Assembly (NCBI RefSeq): GCF_949628265.1
Contig: NC_088790.1
Coordinates: forward strand, 16,186,545-16,250,544
Origin: Cloeon dipterum
Lineage: Eukaryota; Arthropoda; Insecta; Ephemeroptera; Baetidae
DNA length: 64,000 nucleotides
Direction of reading: 5' to 3'
The notes under the pieces were generated by a model, which saw only the letters and a program-made list of their open reading frames with translations, did no database searches and was not told the origin of the DNA. Positions 50,279-60,313 of this stretch are shown here, in pieces; the first letter of the stretch is position 1, and each line of letters begins with the position of its first letter. A program made the translations under genes and the position numbers.

Positions 50279-50645
50279 TTAGAGAATTTGAAACGCAAAT
50301 CGAGCTTTGAGAAGTGTTTCCTCCGTTTGGATGGCTCGATTCAGGGCGTCGCCATAGTGGAAGAAGTGCGTGGACAAGACATGCTGGAGGAGCTGTCTTG
50401 CTTCAGCAAAGGCGGCCATCCTGAGGCAAGCGGCCTGAAGCGCGGCGCCAAGCTGCAGAGGTCCGTTCTTATACTGCGAGGACTGCAGCTCGGTCTGGTT
50501 ACCCTGTCTGCCAGGGTACGCTTCCGGCAGAAGGCTGGCGCAGTAGCCGGTGCTGTTGCTCCAACAGTAGTACATGTTCTCCTGCTCTCGCACGCTCATG
50601 AACAAAATCCACTTGGCTCCGCGGTGCCACTCACACTCGTACAAC
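50279..50645 (-). CDS. GTPase-like gene exon 4: Cys-containing C-terminus
   Basis: Joins in phase 2 to give RLYECEWHRGAKW. 121 residues follow the split codon, up to stop TAA (50279-50281). The sequons NST and NQT lie here. Confidence 0.8.
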
Positions 50646-53600
50646 CTAATAAAAAAGTATTAGATCTGATAAAAAGTAAAAATAGCTCTGCAATGAAGAT
50701 TTTAAAAAAATGCTAATTAATGTCTTGTAAGTTTTGGGCCACTTTTGCGAGAAAAGTTATTTGATGTCTGCTGAACATACTGGACTAGTCTAAAAACCAC
50801 CTCAAAAGCCAAAAGATTTTAAAAAGAAGCAAAGAAACCATCTAAGTCTACCTTAACGACGGAGTGAATATCTTACTTTTTGAATGAATGAATTTATCAA
50901 TAAACGCATATATGCGTGCGACCACTAATCCTATACAATCAATTCTTACAAGTCTTTGCTGCTTTCCTCTTAAACTAATTCTTTTTACTAAACATTTCAA
51001 AATATGATATTTTTCACACTGTTCCCCACAAAATCTAAATTTACAAGAAGTCGTACTTTTTACAAGAAGAATTTTCTTTTTGGCAACGAAAATATCAGCA
51101 ACGTTAATTTTAATTTAGGACAGTTTATTGCTAGCTATACCTATCTGGTTAAATTATTGCCAGCAATTTGACTATAACCTTGATTGAGCTTGATATTAAT
51201 TTATTATTAGAGCCAAATAGGGGTGAAGTTCAGAACGAAATTAGCATGTTGAGGAAGCAAAACTATACAGAATATACATAAGTAAAAATAATTAAATTTA
51301 TGCCTGTAAAAACATGTAAGTATATCTTGCAAAAACGTCGCAGCATATTTTACTAAAGTATTAAGCGGTGAATTCAGAGTTGAGAACAACGGAGGTAAGA
51401 AGCTTTAACCCTGCTTATTTTCAATCCAAATAACATGCCATAAAATTAAAAAATATTGTCGAATTTTAACAACCTGTATGAGCAGCTGCCTGCATTACTG
51501 CCGGGCCTGCCGCCAGCCCCGACAGCTCCTTGGGCGCCGTTCTCCCTTATGAGTTTGGCATTGCGGGCTGTGTGGGCACGTGCGACATTGAGGACCACCT
51601 CGCCGGGCAGCGCCGCAGCGCCAGCGGCGCCGCCGTCGCCGCCATTGGTGGCCGACTCGTTTGCTCGGTTGTAGACAGTGATGTACACGGTCTTGTAGGC
51701 GTCGAACTGGTTGTACAACAGCAGGGGCAGGCTTTCAACCCACTCCTTGACCTCTTGCAGCCTCACCTCGGCGTAGTGCAACCTGGCCATGCCGCACTGA
51801 CCATTCAGGGTGCGCAAGGATCCGCCGAATTTGAGCTCGGATGGGAAGGGTCTCGGCGGCGTACTCCAGCCGTCACCGCCCGTCTGGCCTTGTCCGCCGC
51901 CACCACCTCTGCTGCTGACCCTGAGTAGGTGTGCGTTTTCTACCTCCACGGCCAGCAGGTGGAAATCCCCCGACCTGAATCCGGGGTTGCCGGCAGCCCC
52001 CGCTCGTCCCTGCTCCCTACTCCAGAAAAAGGTCGCGTTGGACGCTTTGGCAGCCGAGTGCGGTGCGCCGTCGGAGCCCGTCAGCCTGATCGACCTGTCG
52101 CCGATCACTTGCACGACTGGCGCTATCAGGACCAGGTGCACGTCTTCCAGGTGCAGATCACAGTCAATGAAGATTTTCCGCGTGGCGACGACGCAGAATG
52201 TGTTCAAGTCGCGGCTTAATTCCATTCTTTGGGCGATCCTGCTCAGGGTGATGTACCTTCCCTCGAAAGTGCCAATGTTTCTGTATTCCCTGAAGGTTGA
52301 ATTGTTTTCAGCAAAAGTGGCAATAAACTTCTGCAAAGACCACTTGAGTTGGGTGCTTGAATCGTCAGTTAACACTGACGACGCTGCTCTGACTGTTTTG
52401 TTGCTAAACCCGAGGGTTTTGAGTTGCGACTTGAACCTTGAGAAGCTCAATGCTAATTTGTGGAGTTTGGCCGCTGCGTCAGCCGTATGGATTGGGTACG
52501 AGTCGAAATCGGAGACCAAACTCGAATAAAGGGAGAGAATGCTGCGCACGGACCGCACTTCATCGCGGAATTGCTCCTTCCACTTTGCCAACATGGATTC
52601 AGCAGAGCTGTCGTTTTTATCCAGTACCTCATCAAAAAAAGCGATTTGCTGCATCGTAATTTCCAAATCAGCCCAAAAGGTCTGTCTCACACTAACGTGG
52701 AGTGCGCGGCACAAAGAGTCTAATTTGGCGGGAGTGTCCATTTGGTCCACAGCTAGTTGCACCTTGGATGAATAATTCATCGCCTCGTTTACAAACGCCT
52801 CATCTGGCCGAAAATCGTCATTGACAGCACTTCGGAAACTCGCCCCAACCCTCTGGAGGATTAAATTCAGACCCCGGTTTACTCTTGCGAGCGTATTTTG
52901 CAGGATGCGTTTATCTTTCACGAATGTCTTTGTCTCCGGCACCAAAGAGAAGTGTAACTTCTTCAGCGGCGCGGAGAACTCAAGTTTCTCAAATATGAGT
53001 TGTCGCAGTTCAACGTAATTCTTTTTCAGGGTTTCCAGCTCCCAGGGGTCTCCGACCTCTTCAGGGCGCCGGAAAATTGCAATGAGTTCGCCCTGCAAGA
53101 TGCTATCGACCAACTCTGATTCGTCCCTGCTGTCGTTTCGGCTGCGGAAGTGCTCTCGGGTCCTTTGCAGGAACACCCTGACGGAGTTAACCACGTGGAC
53201 ATCGTTTCGCCTGGTGTCCACCTTAGTCACAATCAAGCCAACAGAGGCCCTGAACGCTGCCACGTTTCCTTTGAGCAGGCTGGCCGTGTTCTTGATGGCC
53301 GTCGTAAACGCCGACCTTTGGTTGTTGAGAAGAAGGTTTGCATAGTTTTCCACGACCACCACCTTTAGCCGTTTAACGTTGTCCACGATTTTCTTGCTGA
53401 AAAATGTGCTGACCAGGTCGAATTCAGGGCTGCGCGTGTCCTGCAAATCATTTTGCTGGTTTGAAATCTGCTTTTATTTTCTTTACCCTCAAGTTTGGAA
53501 ATTTTCATTTCATATTTTAGCAGCGTTTTCATTTAATTTTACAGTTTTGCCAAGATGAAAATCAAACATACTCGCACATAACATTAAATTATAATTAATA

Positions 53601-54190
53601 ATGTCACATTAATATATAATTGCATAAATAGCAAATTTTATTCTTTTATTAGAAAATATTCAAAATTGTAATTTTTTAATTTAAAAAGAAATGGAAAAAG
53701 AATTTTCTGAGTTTGTATATTTACCTGAAAGCCAGGCATGTCCACAAGTAAAATGTTAGTTTCGTTGTCGAGGTCGACGTTGGGGTATAGAGTTTTTGAA
53801 GTCATGCTGTCATTGCTGCCGACCCGATGCTCATTGTCGGTGAAAATGCAGTCGAACTGATCGTTTTCTTGAATCGTGAGCGAGTCGTCTTTGCGCACGA
53901 ACTTGGAAAGAGTGCTTTTACCCACGCCAGTGGCACCAACAAACATCACGATCTCGTCTTTACCACTCAAACCGCTCGCCTGCTCGCCCATCTAGGCGTT
54001 AATTCTTGAGTTAATATTTGTATCAATCGTGCATCATGTAGAACGAAAATAAGGGGAGTGTTTAGATTTAAAAATTCACCTTAAAAAGATGATCTAGTGT
54101 AGCGAGGTTTATCTCATCCGCGGCACTTTGAAAGATGGTTAACAAAATAATTAGCGATATTATATCAGCAACACACATTTTAAACTCCAT
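50279..54190 (-). CDS. Signal-peptide P-loop GTPase-like protein with Gly-rich C-terminus
   Basis: Four exons give about 903 aa. The start MEFKMCVADIISLIILL looks like a secretory signal peptide; a second Met four codons later would serve equally well. The G-domain motifs are GATGVGKST (P-loop, residues 56-64), DMPG (121-124) and TKVD (198-201), in canonical G1, G3 and G4 order. Residues from about 205 to 530 are charged and probably helical. From about 580 on the chain is rich in Gly with imperfect collagen-like spacing (GAAGNPG, GGGGGQGQTGGDG, GAQGAVGAGGRPG). The last exon adds a Cys-containing tail (YECEWHRGAKW, YYCWSNSTGYC). I count about 11 N-glycosylation sequons, which fits a secretory-pathway protein. 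I recall large families of secreted P-loop proteins with Gly-rich tails in arthropod genomes but cannot name one with confidence. Function is unknown; binding or hydrolysis of GTP is inferred from motifs only. Confidence 0.8.
50646..51473 (-). other. GTPase-like gene intron 3
   Basis: 828 nt, AT-rich, non-coding. Its ends are GTTGTT and TTTTATTAG as read on the minus strand. Confidence 0.7.
51474..53440 (-). CDS. GTPase-like gene exon 3: G4, helical middle and Gly-rich region
   Basis: 655 codons plus 2 nt, entering at TTTGCAG in phase 0 and leaving in phase 2 at CAG before GTTGTT. It starts DTRSPEFDLV and carries GLIVTKVD. If the weak donor is not used, translation ends after about ten more codons at 51446. 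Confidence 0.85.
53441..53724 (-). other. GTPase-like gene intron 2
   Basis: 284 nt, AT-rich. It interrupts the G domain right after DMPGFQ. Confidence 0.8.
53725..53991 (-). CDS. GTPase-like gene exon 2: P-loop and DMPG
   Basis: 89 codons, phase 0-0. The acceptor CCTAG sits directly before ATG, so this exon could also start a leaderless protein from its own Met. It carries GATGVGKST and LLVDMPG. Confidence 0.85.
54080..54190 (-). CDS. GTPase-like gene exon 1: signal peptide
   Basis: 37 codons, ending in phase 0 at AAG before GTGAAT. The hydrophobic core is ISLIILLTIF and the probable cleavage region is QSAADE. Confidence 0.75.
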
Positions 54191-54274
54191 TAAAAATTTA
54201 AGTACAATCGTTTCCGACTGCTCCCAAACGACTACTGTTATCATCGTTTGAATGCTTAAATTGACGCGAAACAT

Positions 54275-54292
54275 AGGCTTTTATCTCTATAA
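54275..54292 (-). promoter_or_regulatory. Possible TATA element of the GTPase-like gene
   Basis: Read on the minus strand, TTTATAGAGATAAAAG lies about 90-100 nt upstream of the ATG. GATAAAAG is one base from TATAAAAG. No clear initiator is seen. Confidence 0.22.
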
Positions 54293-54299
54293 AGGGGTT

Positions 54300-55029
54300 A
54301 AAGGTGCCTTTATTTTTGCAGGCCATCTCCGCTCATCTCCATGCTGTTTTTTCTTTGAGATAAAATTCCTCATTATTTTTTGTTCGTGAAATTTCCATTG
54401 CTTTTCGGTGGGTTTTCTATAATTTGAATAGGTGGCTGATAAAAATTCTAACGCCGGGAACTGTTGCTTGCGAAAAATTTCAAATTCACGATTTGAACAT
54501 ATATTTAATAGCAGAGTTGTAGTTGAATTCATTTTAGCATTTTAAAGCTCATATGGGTACGTGGAAGCCGTGACAGAAATGCGTTGCTCTCATTGTAGTA
54601 ATTCGTCTTTTATTCATGTCTCGTGGTTTAGTAATAAGATCAAGACCAAGATCAGGAGCAAGATCAAGACTGTGAAATTACATTAATAATCAAAATCACA
54701 AAAAATACAAACAGTAAAAATATCACATTCGAAATACAAACAATTATTACAACTTACCCCGTATTTCGGGTCTAATATGAAATCGTTTTTATGGAATTTT
54801 CTCGCACCAAATCTCATCCTAGCCGGAGAGGGAAATTATTGCGTTGCGACTGCTTTGGTGCGAGTCTGATTTTGCAGTGGGGGATAAGGTGCAGTAAGGG
54901 TGCTCTGCTTGTCGCACACCTTAATACTGCCACCTGGCGATGTGGGTTAAATGCAAGGCAGTTATTAGTGGCGAGAAGGCGCCACACTCACATAAACGAC
55001 AAAATGTTCATATATAGAGAATTTTTCTC
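54300..55029. other. Intergenic DNA between GTPase-like and kinase genes
   Basis: Non-coding. It holds a triplet of a 12-bp unit (54636-54671) and a GC-richer patch at about 54.8-55.0 kb without a supported gene. Confidence 0.6.
54636..54671 (+). repeat. Three tandem 12-bp units
   Basis: AAGATCAAGACC, AAGATCAGGAGC and AAGATCAAGACT follow each other without a gap. This is a small minisatellite. Confidence 0.85.
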
Positions 55030-55035
55030 TTTATT
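55030..55035 (-). terminator. Candidate polyadenylation signal of the EcKinase-like gene
   Basis: AATAAA on the minus strand, 14 nt beyond the stop codon, implying a very short 3' UTR. Confidence 0.45.
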
Positions 55036-55049
55036 GTGTGATTTTTCGT

Positions 55050-55337
55050 CTAGAACATATTATAGTCGACCGCCAGCCGAATCAAGTCAACCAGTCGCTT
55101 TTTGTGTTCCGGCTTGGTCAGTTCACTAAACTGGGTCAACTCGTCAAGTGGAATCGGCTCGTTCCCTTCCACCCTGTCCAGATCTTGGACGTCTTCCGAC
55201 TCGACCAACGACAGAGGAACCAACTCGAGACAGCCACCAAATCCGAGCAGGCCGTTAACACACCACTGCTCCATTAATTGTTGCCAGCTCAAGGGACACT
55301 CCGGCAAGCCCAGTTGAGCCACGGCCCCGCACAATAC
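55050..55337 (-). CDS. EcKinase-like exon 2
   Basis: 95 residues starting VLCGAVAQLGL and ending VDYNMF, with stop TAG at 55050-55052. The acceptor is ATCCAG. The intron is 56 nt. Confidence 0.9.
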   Translation of the reverse strand, partial: VLCGAVAQLGLPECPLSWQQLMEQWCVNGLLGFGGCLELVPLSLVESEDVQDLDRVEGNEPIPLDELTQFSELTKPEHKKRLVDLIRLAVDYNMF

Positions 55338-56362
55338 CTGGATGTGCATTTTTCTTTTCATATTTTTATCTTAATTTTGAACCAAATCCCTACTTGATAG
55401 TACTCCTTCAAAATGGCCTCCGTGCCACCAGCTGCCGCTCTCTGCTCTTCGGTGGTGCAGTTGAAGATAAACATGGAGAGGTCCGTCATGGCCGAGCAGT
55501 ACCTGACCAACTGGAAGTCGATCATCATCACCTGGTGCCCCTTAAACATGAAATTGGTGGACCATGCGTCGCCATGATTGATCACAGCAGGCTGCAGAAG
55601 GCGCAACGAGTCGCAGAGGTTGTCGAAAAATACTTTTTGGTTCGCGCCGAGCCTTTCGAACCTACTCAGGTAGTGGGTACCTTTGAGTTGGTCATGCACG
55701 GCCCGGTGCCACAGCCCAAAGAGCTTGTAAAGGTAGCCAGCGTAAAACGAACTGAATTCCCTCGCGAACCATGGCTCGTAGATCGGCGCCACCGCTTCCG
55801 AGAACGTTTCCGGCTGCAGAGTCTGTAGGGCGAAGGAGAGCGCGTGAAACTTGGCCAGGGTGTGGAGCAAACTATTCCTCTGCGCCTCGGTCGGTCCTGA
55901 GATGCGGTCGGCCATTTCGTAGCCCAGACTCTTCAAGTCCTGGAAGACGAGGAAGTCGTTTTCGCCGTCGCTCATAGCATAGTAGCACTCGGAAATGGGC
56001 AGGAAGGTGTCCTTGGCCCCTTCCCCTCTCTGCTTGAGTTCCAGTTGGCGCAGCATTGGCGCCAGGTGATTAAAGAACATCACCTCCTTGCGGAAGAACG
56101 GTTCGGAGCGAAAGGTCTTTCTGCGAACCATGTTCTGCGGCATGCCCTTGCCGATCAGGGTCAGTTCGGAGCCGTCAGACAGGGTCACCCTGATCCTATA
56201 GACGATGCCCATGTAGCCCGTCCCTTTATCCGCGCCAGGTTCTACCTGGTAACTTGCGATGTGCAAATCTGACTTTCCTGTCGACTGCAGCGCATTTTGC
56301 ACAACCTTGTTCAGGACGTCTTCCGTGAATAGCTTCGATATAGTGCTCAACGCAAACGCCAT
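55050..56362 (-). CDS. EcKinase/CHK kinase-like small-molecule kinase
   Basis: Two exons give 418 aa, the usual size of this insect-expanded family, some members of which are linked to ecdysteroid 22-phosphorylation and detoxification. Seen in the sequence: the Lys-containing strand LTLIGKGMPQ (about 67-76), LVFQDL at the hinge (about 138-143), the Brenner-like catalytic loop NHGDAWSTNFMF (262-273; Asp265, Asn270) and the metal-binding IDFQLVRY (281-288; Asp282). No signal peptide or membrane segment is seen, so it is probably cytosolic. It is transcribed in the same direction as Nup37 but is separated from it by its own promoter space. Substrate cannot be told from sequence. These genes usually occur in clusters; here only one copy is in view. 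Confidence 0.93.
55394..56362 (-). CDS. EcKinase-like exon 1
   Basis: 323 codons from ATG (MAFALST) to EYYQ, phase 0, donor GTAGGG. It holds all catalytic motifs. Confidence 0.93.
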
Positions 56363-56819
56363 GGTGAAAATGCCAATGATGAACTGACGTGGGTTTCAAT
56401 ATTTGGTTATTTTTCTTGATAGGGAATTGATATGAAATCAGAGATTTGATAGCATTTTTACAGCACGTGGTTTAGGTAGATAAGGGTCTGTTTCTTTCCT
56501 TAATTACTACTGGTTTGGTTGAATATTTAACTGTTAAAAAATGTGATTTTAATTGATAATTTGAAACAACTATCCTGTTTGAAAATAACTCATGGTTTCC
56601 TCTTAATTAACTTTGACTAGCACTAAAAAACTTTTGCATGAACTTACTTTTTAAAACGTCTTTAACAAAATTAAAATTACAACAAAGAGAGCAATAATTT
56701 TTAAAATACCGTACAAGATAATCATATGAAATAAACATTTAGTGAAATGGATTTTTGCTATTTATTTGTACAAACAAAAAATATACAGATTTTTCACCAT
56801 AGAGATTGGTGAGTTTTCT
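56363..56819. other. Intergenic DNA between kinase and Nup37
   Basis: AT-rich. It must hold the kinase promoter and the Nup37 3' UTR. No clear TATA box or initiator was found. Confidence 0.6.
56761..56766 (-). terminator. Candidate Nup37 polyadenylation signal
   Basis: AATAAA on the minus strand, about 54 nt beyond the Nup37 stop. Confidence 0.4.
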
Positions 56820-56912
56820 TCACTTTGTCGCGATTTTCCACATCATGAGCTGGTGATCGCAGCCCAAGGCTACATAAGGCAAGTGATAGTGCCACGACAG
56901 CCCATAAGCGAT
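56820..56912 (-). CDS. Nup37: Nup37 exon 6
   Basis: 30 residues (IAYGLSWHYHLPYVALG, CDHQLMMWKIATK), then TGA. Too short to stand out as an open frame, but it matches the Nup37 C-terminus and is in phase. Confidence 0.9.
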   Translation of the reverse strand: MAYGLSWHYHLPYVALGCDHQLMMWKIATK

Positions 56913-59390
56913 CTGCCAAAACAACGAATATTCAATGAGAAAAAACCCTATAAATCAGTCTGCAAAAATCGGTAAAATGCTAAATTAATTAAACCCAAAA
57001 ACAGCCTCCAGATATTTTATGTATAAAAAATAGCATTAAAACCACTAAATAATCAAGGACAGCAAATTAAAACTGAAAATATCTAGAACATGGGTAAGAA
57101 AAAAGAATGGTACTCACCGGCAGCGGAAGCGACAGTTTAGGCAGCTTTGCCGTGATGTTGTGCACCTTGAGTTGATGGCCCGGCCGGCCCAGGGTGGCAA
57201 TTACCATGTCGCTATTGTTGCTGAACTTAACCCAACGGCCGCCCTGCGGATGGACAGGCCTTACCTCAATTGGCTGGCTGCAATAAAATTGTTCAAACAA
57301 AATTCACTCTTTCAAGGTTTAGGATTGTACCTTGGCCTTTGAATGTCCCAAACTGTCAATTCGCCTGCGGCCAGCGCGGCAATCAGCGTGTTGTTGGAGG
57401 GAGCCCAGTGTGCTGACATGAGGGGCTTGGAGCCCGAGTCGAGCGAGATCAGCGGCTGCTGCGTTTGCACGTTGAACAACTGCATCAACCCGCTCTTTTC
57501 AGCTACCAACAGCTTGCCTGTCTCTTCTGTGTGCCAACAAACAGCCATTCCTAGGAAAGAGAATATAATTTGTGGTTAGAACCTTATTTTTTCATGGCTT
57601 AGGAATTAGCAAATCGGTTATACATTTCATTCTGTGATTTCTATGATTTTTTATATCAAATGAACACCAAACATGAGTTTGCTAGAATTTAACGCATTTT
57701 GAAAGTCGATTTTTTTTTTGTTTGTTCATAATTTTCCAATCATTTCCGAAAACTATCAAATTGATTCTTTTTAAGGGTCTAACCAATATTGTCGAAATGA
57801 AACTATCAAATTTAACGATTTTCCCATGTGTCACGGATTCAATTCAAAATTCCCGCAAATTACGCCCTTTTCAAATTGTCTCTGGTGGATTTATTTTTTT
57901 AAAGCGGCTGTGTGGTTAAAAACGATCCAAAAGATTAATTTTTCAAAGCAAACTCGCGGAAATAAATTTCCTGAAGCATAAAAAGCACGAGGGTTTGGAG
58001 GGTTTATCACCGATGCAGAAAATAAATTAAATTTTGAACTTTTGAAGCCTGGTTTTTTACCGATTATCAGCAAAAATCGACTGCTGTTACACACATACCA
58101 AAAACACAAATGAGTCTTTTAATTACTTATACCAAATTTAATGTAGCATGTTAGTTAGTTAGTTCTAAATATTATTGCAGGAGATACAAATGGCTATTTT
58201 AGTCGAGAAAAATGCCTGTGTGAAAAAAATCCGTACCTGGAGAGTTGAGGTGGAATTTGCACTCGAGTGGGCGGTAATCAGAGGCATCCCTAGCGGTCCA
58301 GACCCTGCATGTGAGGTCGTCGCTAGCCGAAGCCAACAAGCTGCCTTCAGGCTCAAACGCCACAGCATTGATGTAGTCCTGGTGGCCTTCCAGGTCGACG
58401 ACGCTTGTGCTCTCGCCCAGATCCGTCTTATACACCTTGATCTGCAATCTCATAATTAGACAAAACAGGATTTAAATTTATTAAACACTCACAATGTTGT
58501 CAGTCTTGATGTTCACGTTTTGCACCGTGGAGGCGCTCAAGGCGACGGCGAAGTGCAGCAGCCTAGGCAGACCCCTGAGCGTGGTGTCGGGGCTCCAGGC
58601 GGCTGCTTGCGGCCTCTGCTTCTGCTGCAGGGTCTTTAACTCGATGAACGACACATCTCGGGTCTCCAGCACTCTGCCAGAGTCACTCAGCTGTGTGTAC
58701 AGCTGAACTTTTCCACTATCCGCTGATTCTTCCCATGAGTGGTCTTCCTATATAAATTAAAATTAAATTATATCAAAATGAGAATATGTTAAAACTGACT
58801 TCATTTGACAATGTTTTTATATTAATAAGATGTAAAATTCAAATGGAATTAAAAAGAAGCAAGAGTTTTGGAGTTCGTAGTCAAAATATTAAATCCAAAT
58901 ACCCTATTGTATTTCTTTCACCTGTCCTTATCCTTAAATTGCAAAATAAATGCGGATTGCATAAATTGCAGGTATAGAGGTCAATACATTTATACTAATG
59001 TTATATATGTATATATTAATTATAATAAAAACAGCTTTTCCAGGAAATTGGGGTGTGTAAAATGTTTTTGAAGGGTACATAATATGTAGATACTTCGTCA
59101 ACTATACAATTTAAAATAAATAAAATATTAATTTAACAAAATCAGCACTTTATACATACAATGAGAAGACAGAGCGGTAAAAACATTTTCCATGCAATCA
59201 GATCATCGATAAACAAATGGAAGAAACACAAAAAATTTACACTCACTGGAAAGAGAACGGCGCCCAGAATGATCGAGTTTTCCGTGCCGATGCAAACCAG
59301 ATCCTTGGACCACGCGAAAGGCGAAAACTCAACCACGAATACTTGACTTGGGAAGTCAAATTTTATCCCGTTTTCACCGTTGGAATGCAT
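56820..59390 (-). CDS. Nup37: Nucleoporin Nup37, Y-complex WD40 protein
   Basis: Six coding exons give 358 aa (human Nup37 has 326). Nup37 is a WD40 propeller of the Nup107-160 (Y) complex at the nuclear pore and at kinetochores. Family-typical strings seen here: VVEFSPF (about 19-25), AAAWSPDTTLRGLP, LEGHQDYINAVAF (150-162), SASDDLTCRVW, HLNSPGMAVCWHTEETGKLLVAEK, LMSAHW, and the C-terminal GLSWHYHLPY with CDHQLMMW. Compared with human Nup37, exon 2 carries a longer polar segment between the first and second blades, accounting for most of the extra length. An acceptor-like TTTGTGCAG lies directly before the ATG, so an untranslated upstream exon is likely. It is divergent from the unrecognised gene that starts at 60105. 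Confidence 0.93.
57118..57277 (-). CDS. Nup37: Nup37 exon 5
   Basis: QPIEVRPVHPQGGRWVKFS through LSLPLP. Enters in phase 2, leaves in phase 0 before GTGAGT. Confidence 0.9.
57331..57550 (-). CDS. Nup37: Nup37 exon 4
   Basis: GMAVCWHTEETGKLLVAEK, LMSAHWAPSNN and LTVWDIQRP. Enters in phase 1, leaves in phase 2 before GTACAA. Confidence 0.93.
57551..58236 (-). other. Nup37: Nup37 intron 3
   Basis: 686 nt. It contains copy B of dispersed repeat pair 2 (57735-57925). Confidence 0.75.
57735..57925 (+). repeat. Dispersed repeat pair 2, copy B
   Basis: Partner of 26510-26722, located in the third Nup37 intron. The best-conserved end is TTTTTTTAAAGCGGCT followed by TGTG. Confidence 0.6.
58237..58441 (-). 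CDS. Nup37: Nup37 exon 3
   Basis: Encodes LEGHQDYINAVAF, SASDDLTCRVW and HLNSPG. Enters in phase 0, leaves in phase 1 before GTACGG. Confidence 0.93.
58493..58747 (-). CDS. Nup37: Nup37 exon 2
   Basis: 85 codons, phase 0-0. A polar segment (EDHSWEESADSGK onward) leads into AAAWSPDTTLRGLPRLLHF. Confidence 0.9.
58748..59246 (-). other. Nup37: Nup37 intron 1
   Basis: 499 nt, AT-rich, with nothing recognised. Confidence 0.75.
59247..59390 (-). CDS. Nup37: Nup37 exon 1 (coding)
   Basis: 48 codons from MHSNGENG to GAVLFP, phase 0, donor GTGAGT. Contains VVEFSPF and CIGTENSIILG. Confidence 0.88.
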
Positions 59391-60104
59391 CCTGCACAAA
59401 TAATATGCAACTGGAATAATAAAATTGTCAAAACAGCAATTAGGAGCGATGACCAGCGAAAATCTAAGTTATAATTTCAAGCAAACGAAGCACACTAAGG
59501 CACTGTACCTGCAAAATGTTTTGCCGGCAAAATTCTCACTGTGCGTGTTTATTTATTTTGATATACAAGTAGTACATACATTCACCATCGTGGCGCTTGG
59601 TTTTTAAAATTTGGCGCGCTTGACACGTTGATACAGTAGAGAGAAGCAATGCAATTTGGCAGCTGACATTAAATACACGAAATTAATGCGAACGTTTGAA
59701 TAAGTATAAATCACCTTATTTCGGATTTTTGTAAATAATCTAACAATAATGTAGCAGATATATAATGTTGATTTATCTTTTGATATCCGCATAATTTAAT
59801 AACAAAATTCAAATATGGGCGCGAAAATAACACGATACATAATTTTTATCTTCAATTTTTTTATTAAAAATTAAATGCAAAACGCCATTCCAGATTTCCT
59901 ATTACGCGCCGACCTAAAAATGAGGGTCATTAAGGCAAAACCTTTGGACTTTTTTTCTCTTTCTGGGCAACATTTTTGTATTTGGAGCATTTGGTAGACT
60001 TTGTGAATATCAGAATCTTTTTAATTCCCAACTTTATATTACTACATGTACCAACATTATCAAAATTATCTTTTCTTTTGACACGAGACGATCTTTTACT
60101 TGAG
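59391..60104. promoter_or_regulatory. Shared divergent promoter interval, Nup37 and unknown gene
   Basis: About 0.7 kb between the two ATGs, AT-rich with two E2F-like sites: TTTGGCGCGC at 59610-59619 and GGGCGCGAAAAT at 59817-59828 (reverse complement ATTTTCGCGCCC). A third CGCGCC lies near 59905. This suggests cell-cycle-linked expression of one or both genes, as inference. Confidence 0.4.
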
Positions 60105-60313
60105 ATGATCAGCAATGTTAAAGTCAAATGCAGTTTCTCGCGCCTTCAGCGCCCTTATTGTCAGATCCAATCACTGACTGACGCGTACAACCCCGGCAGC
60201 CAAACGCCCCAAATGCAACTCCCCCGAGTTATCGAGGAGGCTGCATTTGAGCTGACTCGCAGAAAGTTCTCTGAACTCTGCCGAGCAGCAAACCCCTGTG
60301 CGCCAGCCAGCCC
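60105..60313 (+). CDS. Unknown gene exon 1
   Basis: MISNVKVKCSF through PCAPASP, ending in phase 2 at GTAAGC. The next exon joins in frame. Confidence 0.6.

Noticed and set aside
51810..52529. 239-codon plus-strand frame inside the GTPase-like gene
   Set aside because: Antisense shadow of exon 3. Its Pro/Leu-rich text mirrors the Gly-rich minus-strand sequence.
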